Shown here: positions 27,678 through 34,706 of the stretch, one piece after another
How the letters are laid out: each line of letters starts with the position of its first letter
How positions within the stretch are numbered: the stretch's first letter is position 1
Assembly (NCBI RefSeq): GCF_002847345.1
Contig: NZ_LXFV01000045.1
Span: 1 to 44,210 of the forward strand
Direction: 5' to 3'
DNA from: Pectobacterium peruviense
GTDB taxonomy: Bacteria > Pseudomonadota > Gammaproteobacteria > Enterobacterales > Enterobacteriaceae
Length of the DNA: 44,210 bases
Notes under the pieces: model-generated
Told to the model about the DNA's origin: nothing
Seen by the model: only the letters and a program-made list of their open reading frames with translations
Database searches by the model: none
Program-made: the position numbers and the translations under genes

Positions 27678-28316
27678 ATGAAAATTGCACTGATTAACGA
27701 GAACAGCCAGGCTGCCAAAAACGCCATCATCGCCGAGTCTCTGACCAAAGCGGTTGCACCGTTGGGCCACACTGTACACAACTACGGCCAATACGCAGTT
27801 GAAGATGCAGCACAGCTGACCTACATCCAGAACGGTATTCTGGCAGCTATCCTGCTGAACTCTGGCGCAGCTGATTTCGTCGTAACTGGTTGCGGTACTG
27901 GTCAGGGCGCAATGCTGGCTTGTAACTCCTTCCCAGGCGTAATCTGCGGTCTGGTTGTTGACCCATCTGATGCTTACCTGTTCTCTCAGATCAACAACGG
28001 TAACGCGGTATCCGTTCCTTACGCTAAAGGCTTTGGCTGGGGCGCTGAACTGAACCTGGAAAACCTGTTTACCCAGTTGTTCAAAGAAGAAGGCGGCAGA
28101 GGCTATCCAAGCGATCGCGTTGCTCCTCAACAACGTAACAAGAAAATCCTGGATGCCGTGAAAGCTGTGACCTACAACGATCTAATCACCATCCTGAAAG
28201 GTCTCGATCAGGATCTGGTTAAAGGTGCGATTGCTGGTCCTAAATTCCAGGAATACTTCTTCGCTAACAGCAAAGACGAAGCACTGACCAGCTACATCAA
28301 AACGCTGCTGGCGTAA
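27678..28316 (+). CDS. RpiB/LacA/LacB-family sugar-phosphate isomerase
   Basis: A 212-residue protein. The N-terminal 140 residues are an RpiB/LacAB fold: MKIALINENSQAAKNAIIAE, HNYGQY, and the diagnostic VVTGCGTGQGAMLACNSFPG, with the active Cys of the GCGTG loop near residue 73. A C-terminal extension of about 65 residues (from RNKKILDAVKAVTYNDLITI) distinguishes it from ordinary 150-residue RpiB. The likely reaction is aldose-ketose phosphate isomerisation; the sugar is unknown. The codon use is strongly biased, which suggests high expression. The Shine-Dalgarno AAAGGAA is strong. It is monocistronic with its own promoter and terminator. Confidence 0.88.
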   Translation: MKIALINENSQAAKNAIIAESLTKAVAPLGHTVHNYGQYAVEDAAQLTYIQNGILAAILLNSGAADFVVTGCGTGQGAMLACNSFPGVICGLVVDPSDAYLFSQINNGNAVSVPYAKGFGWGAELNLENLFTQLFKEEGGRGYPSDRVAPQQRNKKILDAVKAVTYNDLITILKGLDQDLVKGAIAGPKFQEYFFANSKDEALTSYIKTLLA

Positions 28317-28332
28317 TCGTCCAATCGCTGCA

Positions 28333-28368
28333 AAAAACCACAGGTCATTGCGATCTGTGGTTTTTTTT
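28333..28368 (+). terminator. Terminator after the RpiB-family gene
   Basis: AAAACCACAG pairs with CTGTGGTTTT and is followed by more T. It is a strong intrinsic terminator. Confidence 0.9.
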
Positions 28369-28474
28369 ATGCGTTTTTTTCAATGATTTTGTCTACATGT
28401 TGACGACACGGTTACGCAGGCTATCCGTTACCGTTCAATGCTTAGCCAGACGCACTGATAGCGCTAAATACTGC

Positions 28475-28503
28475 TTGACCGGAGCTAAGTGACTCCCTAT
28501 AGT
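28475..28503 (+). promoter_or_regulatory. Promoter of tRNA-Ser(GGA)
   Basis: TTGACC (28475-28480), a 17-bp spacer, then TATAGT (28498-28503), followed by AGCGCCCC. The GC-rich discriminator is typical of stringently controlled stable-RNA promoters. Confidence 0.85.
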
Positions 28504-28534
28504 AGCGCCCCGTTGCCCCTCGTAGGCAACCCCC

Positions 28535-28624
28535 GGTGAGGTGTCCGAGAGGCTGAAGGAGCACGCCTGGAAAGTGTGTATACGTGAAAACGTATCAAGG
28601 GTTCGAATCCCTTCCTCACCGCCA
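28535..28624 (+). tRNA. serX: tRNA-Ser (anticodon GGA)
   Basis: A 90-nt class II tRNA. The acceptor GGTGAGG pairs with CCTCACC; discriminator G plus encoded CCA follow. The anticodon is GGA in CCTGGAAAG, the long variable arm is TATACGTGAAAACGTATC, and the T loop is GTTCGAATC. E. coli has several copies; the symbol serX is chosen only from general location and is uncertain. Confidence 0.95.
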
Positions 28625-28627
28625 TAT

Positions 28628-28669
28628 AAAAGAAAACGCCCCTGACTTGCGTCAGGGGCGTTTTCTTTT
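28628..28669. terminator. Long bidirectional terminator between tRNA-Ser and phoH
   Basis: A perfect 19-bp stem (AAAAGAAAACGCCCCTGAC with GTCAGGGGCGTTTTCTTTT) around TTGC. A and T runs on both flanks make it work in either direction, for tRNA-Ser rightward and phoH leftward. Confidence 0.93.
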
Positions 28670-28672
28670 ATG

Positions 28673-28706
28673 GTGTGGCGCGAGAATTTTCATTCCCGCG
28701 CCACAC
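28673..28706 (-). terminator. Second hairpin just past phoH
   Basis: GTGTGGCGCG (28673-28682) pairs perfectly with CGCGCCACAC (28697-28706), 5 bp past the phoH stop. It has no T-run and is followed, reading leftward, by the strong terminator, so phoH mRNA would end in two stacked hairpins. Confidence 0.6.
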
Positions 28707-28711
28707 AGACA

Positions 28712-29500
28712 TCAGCCATAGGCATGGAGCGTACGCTGGCACAGTGCCGAACGAACGCAGTCCTCTTTACCGAAAGAGACCACGCCAATCATGTCATCGT
28801 CAACAAAACGCTCCAGTGCGTCGCGCAGGCCGGATTTAACCCCAGCAGGCAAGTCACACTGCGTCACATCACCATTCACGATAACGGTAACATTCTCGCC
28901 TAAACGCGTCAGGAACATTTTCATTTGGTTCACCGTCACGTTTTGCGCTTCATCCAAAATCACAACCGCATTTTCAAACGTCCGCCCGCGCATATAAGCA
29001 AAAGGCGCGATTTCGACTTTGCCTATTTCCGGTCGTAAGCAATACTGCATAAAAGATGATCCCAGCCGACGCAGGAGTATGTCGTAAACTGGGCGGAAAT
29101 AAGGCGCAAACTTCTCCGAAATATCACCGGGTAAAAAACCAAGATCCTCATCAGCCTGTAATACTGGCCGCGTAACAATAATGCGCTCAACCTCTTTATG
29201 GATTAGTGCCTCCGCCGCTTTCGCAGCGCTCAGATACGTTTTGCCGCAGCCAGCTTCGCCTGTGGCAAAAATCAACTGTTTGTTTTCTATCGCAGACAAG
29301 TAATGTTCCTGGGCGGCGGTACGAGCTTGAATAACAGAATTATCACGATTCTCACGCGCCATTCCGATTGCTTCAATCCCGCCCATCTGTACCAGAGAAG
29401 TGACCGATTCTTCTTCACGCTGACGATGGCTACGCGAATCACGACGGATAACGCGTTTTGCTTCACGACGAGCTTTGATCACTGCTTTTTGTCTTCCCAT
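28712..29500 (-). CDS. phoH: PhoH, phosphate-starvation ATPase
   Basis: A 262-residue protein, almost the same as E. coli PhoH. A basic N-terminus (MGRQKAVIKARREAKR) is followed by the PhoH ATPase: Walker A FATGEAGCGKTYLSAAKAAE at about residues 78-97, RPVLQADEDLGFLPGDI, Walker B AVVILDEAQNVTVNQM near 180, and NGDVTQCDLPAGVKSGL. PhoH ATPases bind RNA and are linked to RNA metabolism. The start ATG 29500 has AAGGTG upstream. A Pho box about 400 bp upstream suggests PhoB control through a long leader. Confidence 0.96.
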   Translation of the reverse strand: MGRQKAVIKARREAKRVIRRDSRSHRQREEESVTSLVQMGGIEAIGMARENRDNSVIQARTAAQEHYLSAIENKQLIFATGEAGCGKTYLSAAKAAEALIHKEVERIIVTRPVLQADEDLGFLPGDISEKFAPYFRPVYDILLRRLGSSFMQYCLRPEIGKVEIAPFAYMRGRTFENAVVILDEAQNVTVNQMKMFLTRLGENVTVIVNGDVTQCDLPAGVKSGLRDALERFVDDDMIGVVSFGKEDCVRSALCQRTLHAYG

Positions 29501-29525
29501 AGTGGCACCTTACAGTTTGTTTCAC

Positions 29526-29804
29526 TTACCGCACTGCTTTGCAGCGCGTGACGTTTAACTCACTAACGAGGTTAGGCTTCCTTATTAAGCCAATAGCGGA
29601 CAGAAAATACACATGAGTCATCCACGAACCGTGTAAAAAACGGGCCGAACATTCATGGATAGGAAAAGAAAATAAATGGGGAACTTGGGTAAAGAGAGAA
29701 TGGAACAGTGTTGAAAATAAGTGGGAGGAAAATCCCTCGCATCGGCGAGTCAGCAGCGTAGAATCTTGACATCGATTACAAAGTCCACAAGCGGACATTA
29801 CCAT
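29526..29804 (-). CDS. Possible small ORF in the phoH leader
   Basis: A 92-codon frame lying wholly between the Pho box and phoH, ending 25 bp before the phoH ATG. It has an ATG at 29804 with AGGA 6 bp upstream, so it could be translated. Against it: no family is recognised, it is rich in Cys, Phe, His and Ser, and its codon use is unlike that of its neighbours. It could be a leader peptide, a small protein, or chance. Confidence 0.25.
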   Translation of the reverse strand: MVMSACGLCNRCQDSTLLTRRCEGFSSHLFSTLFHSLFTQVPHLFSFPIHECSARFLHGSWMTHVYFLSAIGLIRKPNLVSELNVTRCKAVR

Positions 29805-29901
29805 GCGCGTTCCTCACTGTGACAACAACTATTCCACTGAATAATGATTGATCGCATCGTAGAACTACTGCTAACCATTCCCTAAAAATTAGTGCCGAAT
29901 G

Positions 29902-29919
29902 ATTTCAGTAGTATGACAG
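29902..29919 (-). promoter_or_regulatory. Pho box upstream of phoH
   Basis: On the minus strand, CTGTCATACTACTGAAAT fits the 18-bp Pho box (two CTGTCAT-like halves 11 bp apart; the second half matches 5 of 7). Ten bases further, TAATTT (29891-29886) could be the -10. It points towards phoH. E. coli phoH is known to be PhoB-dependent. Confidence 0.55.
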
Positions 29920-30031
29920 TGCAATAATTTGCCCCTACAACGCAAGCATTTTTTACACTGTCATAACATTTACGTATAGTCAGTATCCCATGGATTAGCA
30001 ATGTCAGCCTGAGAAATACGCACTATGCACG

Positions 30032-30547
30032 TTAAAAATGCCGCTGCCAGTCCAGGTATTGATCGTATTTTCGTAGGGCGCTGCGGTAGATATTTTGCTC
30101 AATGTCAGGAAGGTAGTCGCATACACGCTGCTGTACCCCATCACGGTGCCCGGAAAAAGTTTCTGCAGGATAATTATTTGCGACCAGCAGTTCATCCAAC
30201 CGCCGCAGACGAATGACATACTCGCGCATCGTGCTATGACGAACTTCGGTTTGTTCGATCAGATATTGTGTGAAAGCTTTAATATCGAAATAGCTAGCAG
30301 TGGTATTGCATAATATTTCGCTACAAAAGCGGCAAAGTGGGATTAATTCCTGTTGCAGACCAGACCATATTTCGTCATCGATAAGCCTGTCGATGCTGCC
30401 AATTGATTTTTTATTGATAAGCTGATTGCGAAACACCAGTGAAACGCGGTCAAGTTCTTTATCACACTGGGAACAGTTGGTCTGTCTATGTTTGAAGTCT
30501 TTCAGATAACGGCTTAGCAGCTGTTTCTTCCGAATTGATGGGTGCAT
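30032..30547 (-). CDS. fliZ: FliZ, flagellar/sigma-S regulator
   Basis: A 171-residue FliZ. Near the N-terminus LLSRYLKDFKHRQTNCSQCD matches the E. coli LSRYLKDFKHSQTHCAHC segment. The Cys pairs CSQC and CRFC are kept, and the middle EQTEVRHSTMREYVIRLRRL is the DNA-binding region, related to an integrase core-binding fold. FliZ antagonises sigma-S at shared promoters and supports the flagellar cascade. I chose the ATG at 30547; a longer TTG start has no added homology. It follows fliA on the same strand by 208 bp. fliY is not next, unlike in E. coli; phoH is. Confidence 0.93.
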   Translation of the reverse strand: MHPSIRKKQLLSRYLKDFKHRQTNCSQCDKELDRVSLVFRNQLINKKSIGSIDRLIDDEIWSGLQQELIPLCRFCSEILCNTTASYFDIKAFTQYLIEQTEVRHSTMREYVIRLRRLDELLVANNYPAETFSGHRDGVQQRVCDYLPDIEQNIYRSALRKYDQYLDWQRHF

Positions 30548-30755
30548 GAATCCATTCCATGACAATATATAACTTCAATGTGAAGCCATAGCACCTCTCA
30601 TTACGCTAGAGGATCCGGTGCTACAAAACAGGCAGTATTGACTATTTAGATACTGAGGCAAGATGCTCATCAATATTCAAAAAAATTGTCATGGTCCTGC
30701 TGCTGCTTCAGTGGCTGAAGATATATTTTGATAACAGTATTCCTACGCAGCGCAA

Positions 30756-31478
30756 TTAAACATCGTTCATTAATTTCACGCGCAGGCGCTTTATCGCCTG
30801 GCTATGCAACTGACTGACTCTTGATTCTCCAACCTCAAGAACGGCACCGATTTCTTTCAGGTTCAACTCTTCCTGATAGTAGAGCGTCAACACCAACTTT
30901 TCACGTTCTGGCAGGTTTTCAATCGCGTCCATCACACGATGGCGCAAATTGCCTTCCATCAATTGATGCAATGGGTTGGCATCTTCGTTGCCTTCCAGTA
31001 ACGCCTCTGCACTATCGCCATGTTCTTCACGCCATTCATCGTAAGAGAAAAGCTGGCTATTGTTCGTATCCAGCAATATCTGACGATAATCCTCAAGCGT
31101 AATGTTCAAGGTCTGCGCAACTTCCTGCTCCGTTGGAGTACGACCGAGTTGTTGTTCAGTCTGTTGCATTGCTTGTGCCACTTCCCGCGCATTACGCCGT
31201 ACACTGCGTGGAGCCCAATCACGACTGCGTAATTCATCCAGCATCGAGCCACGAATTCGTTGAACGGCATAGGTGGTAAACGCCGTACCTTGCAACGAAT
31301 CATAACGTTCAACTGCGCTTAGCAAGCCAATACCGCCAGCTTGTAGCAAATCGTCAAGTTCAACACTCGCGGGGAGACGAACCTGTAAACGCAAGGCTTC
31401 ATGGCGCACTAGTGGGACATAGCGCTTCCAGAGGGAATTTTTATCCATTGTGCCTTCGGCGGTATACAAATCGCTCAC
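30756..31478 (-). CDS. fliA: Flagellar sigma factor sigma-28 (FliA)
   Basis: A 240-residue sigma-28 (E. coli 239) with regions 2, 3 and 4. It opens MSDLYTAEGTMDKNSLWKRY; region 2 includes VELDDLLQAGGIGLLSAVER and AFTTYAVQRIRGSMLDELRS; region 3 starts WAPRSVRRNAREVAQAM; region 4 has LPEREKLVLTLYYQEELNLK and EIGAVLEVGESRVSQLHSQA, the helix-turn-helix for the -35. It drives late flagellar genes and fliC. The start is GTG 31478, in line with the E. coli protein start. It is upstream of fliZ and next to the glycosylation island. Confidence 0.97.
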   Translation of the reverse strand: MSDLYTAEGTMDKNSLWKRYVPLVRHEALRLQVRLPASVELDDLLQAGGIGLLSAVERYDSLQGTAFTTYAVQRIRGSMLDELRSRDWAPRSVRRNAREVAQAMQQTEQQLGRTPTEQEVAQTLNITLEDYRQILLDTNNSQLFSYDEWREEHGDSAEALLEGNEDANPLHQLMEGNLRHRVMDAIENLPEREKLVLTLYYQEELNLKEIGAVLEVGESRVSQLHSQAIKRLRVKLMNDV

Positions 31479-32113
31479 AGTGACAAATACCTACGATGAT
31501 AATGTTATCGACACTATTATGCTTTTAGGTAGGGTAGCCAATCGCCTGAATAGCGTCAAAAAAGAAGGGTTATTCCTGCCATGTATGACAAGATTAGGTA
31601 AAGAATATGCGGTTAGAAGCATAAATGCCAGTCGCATGGAATGCAATGATACGCTAAATTTGTGATGTACATCTCTTTCGAGGGGATGATTCTAGCGCAG
31701 GTTCTACGCAGAGAAAAGGATGTTTTATGGGCGAGAAAACCATTTTCAATACATGGCATCCCTGTGCCTAAAGTCAGACTAAAGATCTGGCCTATGTACT
31801 TTTACTACCACTTAACCAAATGACTCAGTGGCTTTACGTATTTCCTTTATAAGGATCTAACACCGTGTCTTGCAACCTCAGTGGTTCACTATCAAAAGTG
31901 ATTGGATTGAACGACACGGCTTACGTATCTCCATTTCTAGTACAGATAAAAACACACTGCGGCCTCAGTATTTAAACGATGGAAAATGATATTAATCATT
32001 CACCACAGATTAAACTTTCACACCACAAACAGCCAAAATTGATCTCGGATTGATGCTACTAAAAGTTTGGTATAATATCTTGTAACATCTACATTTTAAA
32101 AACCCGGTGTACA
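31479..32113. other. 635-bp divergent region between fliA and the GT2-TPR gene
   Basis: It should hold the class II promoter(s) of fliA and the promoter of the rightward glycosyltransferase. A GTCGATAA on the minus strand (31512-31505) looks like a sigma-28 -10, but the TAAA upstream of it (31527-31524) is too close for the usual spacing. I see no convincing gene here. Confidence 0.5.
32068..32076 (+). promoter_or_regulatory. Extended -10 promoter of the GT2-TPR gene
   Basis: TGGTATAAT: a perfect TATAAT with the TGN extension, about 38 bp before the ATG at 32114. A -35 is not clear (TTGATG lies at 15 bp), which suits an extended -10 promoter. It suggests sigma-70 rather than sigma-28 control of this gene. 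Confidence 0.65.
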
Positions 32114-33172
32114 ATGATATCAGTCTGTATGATCGTGAAAAATGAAGCTTTGCACTTGAGTAGCTCGCTGAAAGAAATTGCAAAATATTTTGATGATATT
32201 ATTGTTGTTGATACTGGATCCAGCGATGACTCAAAGAATATTGCTAGGGATTTTACCGACAAAATTTATGATTTTGAGTGGATATCAGATTTCTCAGCTG
32301 CGAGAAATTACTCACTACAATTCGCTAAGTATGATTGGGTTTTAGTGGTGGATGCTGATGAAATAATTAATAAATTTGATAGTGAGTTACTCTCTGAACT
32401 GATTAACGCTCACCCTACACAGGTTGGTACCGTAGAGGTCGCAAGTATCACCAATGATGAAAGCTCGGAAGACATAGATTTAATCCAAGAACGCATAAGC
32501 CGAATTTTCAACAAAAAATATTATGAGTTTTTCGGTATTATCCATGAACAAATTTGCAAAAAAAATACCGGAGAAGCACCTAATGGACGTTTTGATACTC
32601 CATTATCATTCACGCATAGTGGTTACACGAAAGAAACGATAGAAAGAAAAAATAAGATCGCTCGCAATATTACATTACTCGAGAATGCTATCGATAAAAT
32701 GAGTGATGATCCCTATCTGCATTATCAGTTAGGAAAAAGTCACTACTTAGGGAAAAATTACGAGCAAGCTGCACAAAGTTTTGAAACATCATTACGTCTG
32801 CAAAAAGATATGCACCAGGATTACAATGAAGTTCTGATTGAATGTTACGGCTATTGCTTAATTAATACCGAACAATATGAAAAAGCCTTAGGTATTTTAC
32901 AATATGAAAATCTCTGTCATTCTACTGATTTTATGTTTTTAAAAGCATTAATACTCATGAATAACGCTGATTTTCAGAATGCGATTTATACATTTCAGCT
33001 ATGTACAAAAATGGGACCAGGTCGAAAACAAGGCGTTGGGACGTATAAGGCCAATTACAACATAGCGGTTATACTTGAGTGTTTTGGTATGAAGCCTGAA
33101 GCTCTCGACTATTACCAACGATGCGGGGATTATAAGCTAGCGCTTGACGGGATAATAAGAATTACATCGTAA
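32114..33172 (+). CDS. GT2 glycosyltransferase with C-terminal TPR repeats
   Basis: A 352-residue protein. The N-terminal 190 residues are a GT-A fold of family GT2: MISVCMIVKNEALHLSSSLK, IIVVDTGSSDDSKNIA with Asp33, and the metal-binding VVDADEI with Asp80 and Asp82. From about residue 200, TPR-like helices follow (YLHYQLGKSHYLGKNYEQAA and DYNEVLIECYGYCLINTEQY). GT2-TPR proteins transfer sugar from a nucleotide donor onto another sugar or directly onto a polypeptide. The coding DNA is distinctly AT-rich. It reads opposite to fliA and to the rest of the island. Flagellin is the plausible target, by location only. Confidence 0.88.
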   Translation: MISVCMIVKNEALHLSSSLKEIAKYFDDIIVVDTGSSDDSKNIARDFTDKIYDFEWISDFSAARNYSLQFAKYDWVLVVDADEIINKFDSELLSELINAHPTQVGTVEVASITNDESSEDIDLIQERISRIFNKKYYEFFGIIHEQICKKNTGEAPNGRFDTPLSFTHSGYTKETIERKNKIARNITLLENAIDKMSDDPYLHYQLGKSHYLGKNYEQAAQSFETSLRLQKDMHQDYNEVLIECYGYCLINTEQYEKALGILQYENLCHSTDFMFLKALILMNNADFQNAIYTFQLCTKMGPGRKQGVGTYKANYNIAVILECFGMKPEALDYYQRCGDYKLALDGIIRITS

Positions 33173-33273
33173 ACTATTTTTAGATAGACAGGTTGTAAGT
33201 GTCTCGGTAAACCGAGCCATTCACTTTTAGAGATCTTCCGACATACTGATTATGACCCTCTGGGGAGATCGCT

Positions 33274-33363
33274 ATGCGTAAAGCCCGATCTACCGAACAC
33301 CAGATCATTGCCATGTCGAAGTCCGCCGAAGCCAGACGCACCGTCAAGAATGTCTGCCGTGGT
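33274..33363 (+). pseudogene. IS3-family transposase OrfA, N-terminal fragment
   Basis: A rightward frame opens MRKARSTEHQIIAMSKSAEA and RRTVKNVCRG, which is the well-known start of an IS3-family OrfA (RF-TEHQIIAVLKSVEAGRTVKDVCREAG pattern). After about 30 residues the similarity stops abruptly, where the sequence becomes antisense to a second transposase start. It is a dead remnant. Confidence 0.75.
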
Positions 33364-33413
33364 AGCAGTTTTGCCAGTATTTCGGTTTTTCGTTCAGGGG
33401 AAACACGTTTCAT
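33357..33413 (-). pseudogene. Second transposase OrfA start, reversed fragment
   Basis: Leftward, MKRVSPERKTEILAKLLPR reads like the first 19 residues of another IS3-type OrfA (M-R-SDERKAAVLAKLLPPHN pattern) with its own leader. It breaks off exactly where the rightward OrfA fragment ends. The minus-strand leader from about 33470 (TGTCAGTATAGTTGTCACAC) may be that element's terminus. Confidence 0.6.
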
Positions 33414-33476
33414 TTGTCACTCCATGCCCTCAAATTGATTTTTCAGAGGGTGTGACAACTATACTGACACTCAGGG

Positions 33477-33587
33477 GATCGCTGGCTGCACAAATATAAC
33501 GGCGAGCGGCCCCATGAATCACTGAATAACCTGACACAGGAAGAATACCGGTTGATGGCTGGAAAACCGGAAATCTCAACCTTTTAA
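33477..33587 (+). pseudogene. IS3-family transposase OrfB, C-terminal fragment
   Basis: A 36-codon tail ending at a stop: DRWLHKYNGERPHESLNNLT and QEEYRLMAGKPEISTF. The YN-ERPHESLN pattern is the classic C-terminus of the DDE transposase of IS3 elements. GGTCCAGTGTCAG directly after the stop may be the right inverted repeat. The catalytic core is missing. Confidence 0.75.
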
Positions 33588-33705
33588 GGTCCAGTGTCAG
33601 ATCAAGTCGCGACTAATACAGCTTAGGGAACTTGCTGCCGGGTGGAATTTAGATAGATATGTCATTTTTTCTTATATACATGTTTAAAGTGGCTATTGAG
33701 TTACC

Positions 33706-34488
33706 CTAAACATCCTCTTCTATTATAACCCTTACAAAATATTTTTTACCATTCTCATCGACAAAATATGCGTTTTTAAAGTCACCGTGCGTGGTGGCGC
33801 GCAATACGTTTAAGTGCTCGCCGAATGTTGCTACAGACGTTAAGTTTAGTTCGCATAGTGCGTTATATTCTTTTATTCCATTGTAGTTACCGTCTTGCTC
33901 CGGTTTTGTAAAATTGAAGATTCCTTCAATAATATTAAAAACATTTTCGCGCATCAACTCCTTTTCGGCAGCTATTATTTTCCTATAAATATCTAACGAA
34001 GTATCGGATATTTTTACTCCAACTTCTTTCTGAGCAATAATCTCGCCATGGTCTACTTCGGCATCCATTAAATGAATGGTAGAACCAACTGGCAAGCCAT
34101 TTATTATTGAAAAAGCTTGGGGATACCACCCGCGGTTATATGGATTTAGCCCAGGGTGAAAGTTGACACAGCATACATTCTCAATGAGTCTCTTAGGAAA
34201 GATCTGCTTACAATGTAGACTAAAAACTAAATCATAGTTTTCTATTATTCTGCTTACCGTGCTTTCATCTTTGACATTTATCTTTTCTGCACCTATTTCA
34301 ATCATCTGTTGTGGGTTAAGATTGAATGATGTATAGCAAAAATCAACCTTCAACGAATGTTTAAATAAGTTTTCCTCAAGCTCATTTTTCAAAAAAAGTG
34401 AAAGCTCTTGATTTTCTGAAATAACAAGCAATCTTTTCGCTGGACATTTCACATTATTTCGGTGTGTACGCTGTTTTTCGTGACTCAT
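33706..34488 (-). CDS. Sugar N-formyltransferase, VioF-like
   Basis: A 260-residue formyltransferase of the N10-formyl-THF family. The catalytic elements are visible: LHCKQIFPKR, Asn109 and His111 in VNFHPGLNPYNRGWYPQAFS, and Asp146 in MDAEVDHGEIIAQ. The C-terminal LRATTHGDFKNAYFVDENGK is typical of dTDP-4-amino-4,6-dideoxyglucose formyltransferases (VioF). It would add a formyl group to the 4-amine of dTDP-Qui4N. It follows the VioA-like aminotransferase on the same strand after a 218-bp AT-rich gap. The core starts near residue 19, so a later start is possible. The exact sugar is inferred from the pairing with the aminotransferase. Confidence 0.85.
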   Translation of the reverse strand: MSHEKQRTHRNNVKCPAKRLLVISENQELSLFLKNELEENLFKHSLKVDFCYTSFNLNPQQMIEIGAEKINVKDESTVSRIIENYDLVFSLHCKQIFPKRLIENVCCVNFHPGLNPYNRGWYPQAFSIINGLPVGSTIHLMDAEVDHGEIIAQKEVGVKISDTSLDIYRKIIAAEKELMRENVFNIIEGIFNFTKPEQDGNYNGIKEYNALCELNLTSVATFGEHLNVLRATTHGDFKNAYFVDENGKKYFVRVIIEEDV

Positions 34489-34706
34489 TGCTGTCGTCTT
34501 TTGTCAACATAAAGATAAAGCACCATTTTAATGGTGCGCTATAGTAATGAAAAGTAGTTTTACGTTTTATCGTATGATGTATAACCATTCGTGTAGAAAA
34601 TAAAAAATAATAATGATTAGCAAAAATACTCCATGGCTGTAAAATATATCTGCTAAATTGCAATTTAGTTATTAAAAATAAATAAAATTTTAATTATATT
34701 AATATG
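34489..34706. other. 218-bp AT-rich gap between aminotransferase and formyltransferase genes
   Basis: I see no gene. The gap is long for an operon, and the AT-rich run at 34555-34700 could hold a promoter for the formyltransferase gene. Confidence 0.4.

Noticed and set aside
31505-31527. GTCGATAA plus TAAA upstream of fliA as a sigma-28 promoter
   Set aside because: The -10 is good, but the distance to TAAA is 11 bp where 15 bp is expected, and no better -35 fits.
31450-31665. 71-codon rightward frame over the fliA start
   Set aside because: It is antisense to fliA and its control region, with no family resemblance or convincing ribosome-binding site.
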